Shown: piece by piece, positions 6,375 to 8,370 of the stretch
Layout: the number at the start of each line of letters is the position of its first letter
Position numbering within the stretch: the first letter of the stretch is position 1
From: Phycisphaerales bacterium
GTDB lineage: Bacteria > Planctomycetota > Phycisphaerae > Phycisphaerales > UBA1924
NCBI GenBank assembly: GCA_016764015.1
Contig: JAESSR010000290.1
Location: 1 to 8,370, forward strand
DNA: 8,370 bases
Direction: 5' to 3'
Program-made: the position numbers and the translations under genes
The notes under the pieces: model-generated
Seen by the model: the letters and a program-made list of their open reading frames with translations, nothing else
Database searches by the model: none
What the model was told of the DNA's origin: nothing

Positions 6375-7070
6375 TCATCCACTATTCGGACCCCTGAGTG
6401 TCTCAATAATCTGTGCCCAATGGGCACGAGGCTGGGCAAATATTGATGATCCTGCAACGAGCATATCAATCCCGGCACCGGTCGCTTGGAGGGCCGTTCG
6501 GGCATTGATGCCGCCGTCGATTTCTAGGCGTTGTGTAGGCTTGAGCAGTTTGCTGATAGCCTTCGCCTTTGTAAGCACTTCGGGGATAAAGGCTTGGCCT
6601 CCGAATCCTGGATTCACAGACATGACGAGCACCAGATCGAACGCATCAACGACAGGCAGGATTTTCTCAACATCTGTTGGTGGGTTAATCACAATCCCAG
6701 GAGTGCATCCCATTTCACGGAGCTCGCCAGCCAAATCTCGTGCGTGCAGCTCGGAATCAACAACTTCAATATGAAAGCTGATCGCATTGGCACCGTTGTC
6801 GTGGAATGGTTTGAAATACATCTGGGGATCGGTCACCATCAGATGGACATCGAGGTAGGTATCTGGGCAGGCTTTTCTGCATGAGCCGCAGACCGCTGGG
6901 CCCATTGATAGGTTTGGGACGAAATGCCCGTCCATGATATCGACATGGAGGAGATCAGCCCCTGCGTCAATCACGGCTTTGCAGTCATCGCCGAGATTTG
7001 CAAAGTCCGCAGCGAGGATTGATGGGGCGATGAGCGGGAGATCAATCGTTGAAGTAAATGGGTCGATCAT
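6375..7070 (-). CDS. rpe: Ribulose-phosphate 3-epimerase (231 aa)
   Basis: The enzyme interconverts D-ribulose 5-phosphate and D-xylulose 5-phosphate in the pentose phosphate pathway, in the cytoplasm. The whole TIM-barrel signature set is present: APSILAADFANLG (15-27) with Ser17, LHVDIMDGHFVPNLSMGP (41-58) with His42 and Asp44, DVHLMV (74-79) with His76, MSVNPGFGGQ (150-159), EIDGGI (183-188) with Asp185, and the phosphate-binding GSSIF (207-211). His42, Asp44, His76 and Asp185 are the known metal ligands, and Asp44 and Asp185 the acid/base pair. Length is normal, with about ten extra N-terminal residues. A Cys-x2-Cys-x3-Cys cluster at 61-68 is unusual. No Shine-Dalgarno precedes the ATG; a CTACACT element five bases upstream suggests a leaderless transcript. 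The UAP-like gene diverges from it. Confidence 0.98.
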   Translation of the reverse strand: MIDPFTSTIDLPLIAPSILAADFANLGDDCKAVIDAGADLLHVDIMDGHFVPNLSMGPAVCGSCRKACPDTYLDVHLMVTDPQMYFKPFHDNGANAISFHIEVVDSELHARDLAGELREMGCTPGIVINPPTDVEKILPVVDAFDLVLVMSVNPGFGGQAFIPEVLTKAKAISKLLKPTQRLEIDGGINARTALQATGAGIDMLVAGSSIFAQPRAHWAQIIETLRGPNSG

Positions 7071-7075
7071 GGCAG

Positions 7076-7082
7076 AGTGTAG
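7076..7082 (-). promoter_or_regulatory. Candidate -10 element (CTACACT) of rpe
   Basis: TACACT ends five bases before the rpe ATG. If it is a -10 box, transcription would begin at or next to the A of the ATG, giving a leaderless mRNA, which agrees with the absence of a Shine-Dalgarno. No -35 box is convincing. It lies in the 70-base divergent region shared with the plus-strand gene at 7141. Confidence 0.35.
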
Positions 7083-7126
7083 TGCCTAGAACCAACCACC
7101 GATGTACCATCATGGACAGAATATTT

Positions 7127-7132
7127 GAGGAG
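7127..7132 (+). promoter_or_regulatory. Ribosome binding site of the UAP-like gene
   Basis: GAGGAG lies eight bases before the ATG at 7141-7143 and fixes the start of the truncated plus-strand gene. I could not pick a clear promoter for this gene within the 70-base divergent gap. Confidence 0.75.
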
Positions 7133-7140
7133 AATGCCAG

Positions 7141-8370
7141 ATGCCTACAGCGACTGAAATAACGAGCCTACTTGAGCGATGCAACCAGCACCATTTGGTT
7201 GATTATTTGTCCAAGGTGACACCTGAATCTGCCCGTGATTCGATCGCGGCTCAGCTGAGCTTGATCGATCTCGATGAGCTTGGTGTGATGATCGACAAGT
7301 ATGTGACGAACTACACACCTGTTCCATCGCCGGCATCTATTAAGCCCGCGAAGTACTACAGCCTTGATGGCGGCTGGGATCGTGATGCTTATAAGGCAAA
7401 GGGTGAAGAGCTGATCCGGGCATCGAAGGTGGCGTGTTTTACGGTTGCTGGCGGGCAGGGGAGTCGGCTTGGGTATGACGGCCCGAAGGGGTGCTATCCG
7501 ACTTCGTGTGTGAATGAGAAGCCATTGTTTCAAATATTTGCGGAGGGAATTCTGTGTTCGCAGAAGAAATACGGTGCGGTGATTCCGTGGTACATCATGA
7601 CCTCGCCTTTGAATCATGATGCTACAAAGAGTTTCTTTGGCGAGCATGATTTCTTTGGGCTTGAAGAGTGCAATGTGATGTTCTTCGATCAAGGCGTGAT
7701 GCCGAGTATGAATGCTGGCAATGGTGAAATATTGATGGCCGACCCGATGCATCTGGCAACGAATCCTGACGGGCACGGGGGAGCGTTCAAGGCGCTTGAA
7801 GTTTCGGGCGCTTTGAGCGATATGAAATCCCGAGGCATTGAGCACATGAGCTACTTCCAGGTCGACAATCCGCACGCGATGGTGATTGACCCTGTGTTCA
7901 TTGGTCTTCATGCGTTCGCTGAGGATAGTTCCGGCGAGTTTAGTTCAAAGATGGTTGCCAAAGCATCGTGGGATGAAAAGGTCGGCGTGTTCTGTGATGT
8001 CGATGGGGCGACAGAAGTAATTGAGTACTCTGATATGTCTGACGAGTTGGCCAAGCAGACAAACAAGCAAGGGCAACTGAGTTTTAATGCAGGCTCGATT
8101 GCGATTCATGCCATTGGTGTAGGTTTCATTGAAAAGATCGTGTCAAACCCTGAGTACGCGTTACCGTTCCATCGTGCACTCAAGAAGGTGTCGCACTTTG
8201 ATCTGGCAACAGGGCAAACAGTGACTCCGAGCGAGAACAACGCGGTGAAGCTCGAGAAGTTTGTATTCGACGGGATCCCATTGGCTTCAAAGTCAATTGT
8301 TGTTGAGACTGATCGAGTAGAAGAGTTCGCGCCGGTCAAGAATGCAACCGGGAGCGATTCGATCGAGTCA
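7141..8370 (+). CDS. UDPGP-family nucleotidyltransferase, UDP-N-acetylglucosamine pyrophosphorylase (UAP/AGX1-like), 3' end beyond the window
   Basis: I translated 410 codons with no stop up to the window edge. The family joins UTP and a sugar 1-phosphate to give a UDP-sugar and pyrophosphate in the cytoplasm. Visible motifs are the nucleotide-binding GGQGSRLG (104-111) with PKG (115-117), MTS (153-155), PDGHGG (209-214), VDN (241-243) before Asp250-Pro251, LSFNAGSIAIH (313-323), AVKLEKFVFD (368-377) and FAPVKNATG (396-404). The NAGS, KLEKFVFD and F(A/S)P(V/L)KNA motifs match eukaryotic AGX1/UAP1 more closely than bacterial GlmU, so N-acetylglucosamine 1-phosphate is the likely substrate; UDP-galactose/glucose specificity cannot be excluded. 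Eukaryotic members are about 480-520 residues, so some C-terminal part is missing. A strong GAGGAG site supports the start, and the gene diverges from rpe. Confidence 0.93.
   Translation, partial: MPTATEITSLLERCNQHHLVDYLSKVTPESARDSIAAQLSLIDLDELGVMIDKYVTNYTPVPSPASIKPAKYYSLDGGWDRDAYKAKGEELIRASKVACFTVAGGQGSRLGYDGPKGCYPTSCVNEKPLFQIFAEGILCSQKKYGAVIPWYIMTSPLNHDATKSFFGEHDFFGLEECNVMFFDQGVMPSMNAGNGEILMADPMHLATNPDGHGGAFKALEVSGALSDMKSRGIEHMSYFQVDNPHAMVIDPVFIGLHAFAEDSSGEFSSKMVAKASWDEKVGVFCDVDGATEVIEYSDMSDELAKQTNKQGQLSFNAGSIAIHAIGVGFIEKIVSNPEYALPFHRALKKVSHFDLATGQTVTPSENNAVKLEKFVFDGIPLASKSIVVETDRVEEFAPVKNATGSDSIES

Noticed and set aside
4649..7070. rpe, pseudo-phosphatase and accD as one tight operon
   Set aside because: Gaps of about 150 and 92 bases, each with a candidate -10 box, argue for separate promoters, though read-through is possible.
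7168..7911. 247-codon minus-strand frame rich in His and Arg
   Set aside because: It is antisense to the UAP-like gene, which has clear family motifs and a strong ribosome site; His/Arg-rich composition is typical of antisense shadows.

Overview
This window looks like a chromosomal, housekeeping stretch from a marine-type planctomycete, most likely of the Phycisphaerae. That placement is an inference. It rests on about 50% GC, a eukaryote-like UDP-N-acetylglucosamine pyrophosphorylase, an enlarged apolipoprotein N-acyltransferase, a HEAT-repeat lipoprotein and large coiled-coil membrane proteins. No rRNA or marker protein here settles it. I see no insertion sequence, phage gene, CRISPR array or integrase.

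Layout. At the left edge is a truncated tRNA-Asp(GTC) on the minus strand with a good sigma70-type promoter. After about 270 bases without a gene come seven minus-strand genes, listed here in transcription order from right to left: rpe (ribulose-phosphate 3-epimerase), a degenerate histidine-phosphatase-fold protein, accD (acetyl-CoA carboxylase carboxyltransferase beta subunit), lnt (apolipoprotein N-acyltransferase), a HEAT-repeat lipoprotein, a membrane-anchored coiled-coil protein, and a 68-residue single-span membrane protein. At the right end a plus-strand gene, divergent from rpe, encodes a UDPGP-family nucleotidyltransferase (UAP/AGX1-like) that runs off the window.

How the genes fit together. 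accD supplies malonyl-CoA for fatty acids, lnt uses phospholipid acyl chains to finish lipoproteins, and the next gene encodes a lipoprotein, so the centre of the window has an envelope and lipid theme. UDP-GlcNAc made by the UAP-like enzyme would also feed envelope glycans. rpe belongs to the pentose phosphate pathway and may simply be a neighbour. The last two minus-strand genes look like a small two-gene membrane module of unknown function.

Most notable observations. The histidine-phosphatase-fold protein has lost both catalytic histidines (Val19, Arg163) and the usual acid/base glutamate (Asn93) while keeping other family motifs, so it is probably a pseudoenzyme. An identical heptamer, CTACACT, lies just upstream of three minus-strand genes and may be a -10 element; for rpe it would give a leaderless mRNA. 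Lnt carries an enlarged loop between two catalytic residues and a run of nine G inside the coding sequence. GATC sites are clearly more frequent than base composition predicts. I found no obviously new multi-gene system; the strongest candidates for new biology are the pseudo-phosphatase and the coiled-coil/small-protein pair.
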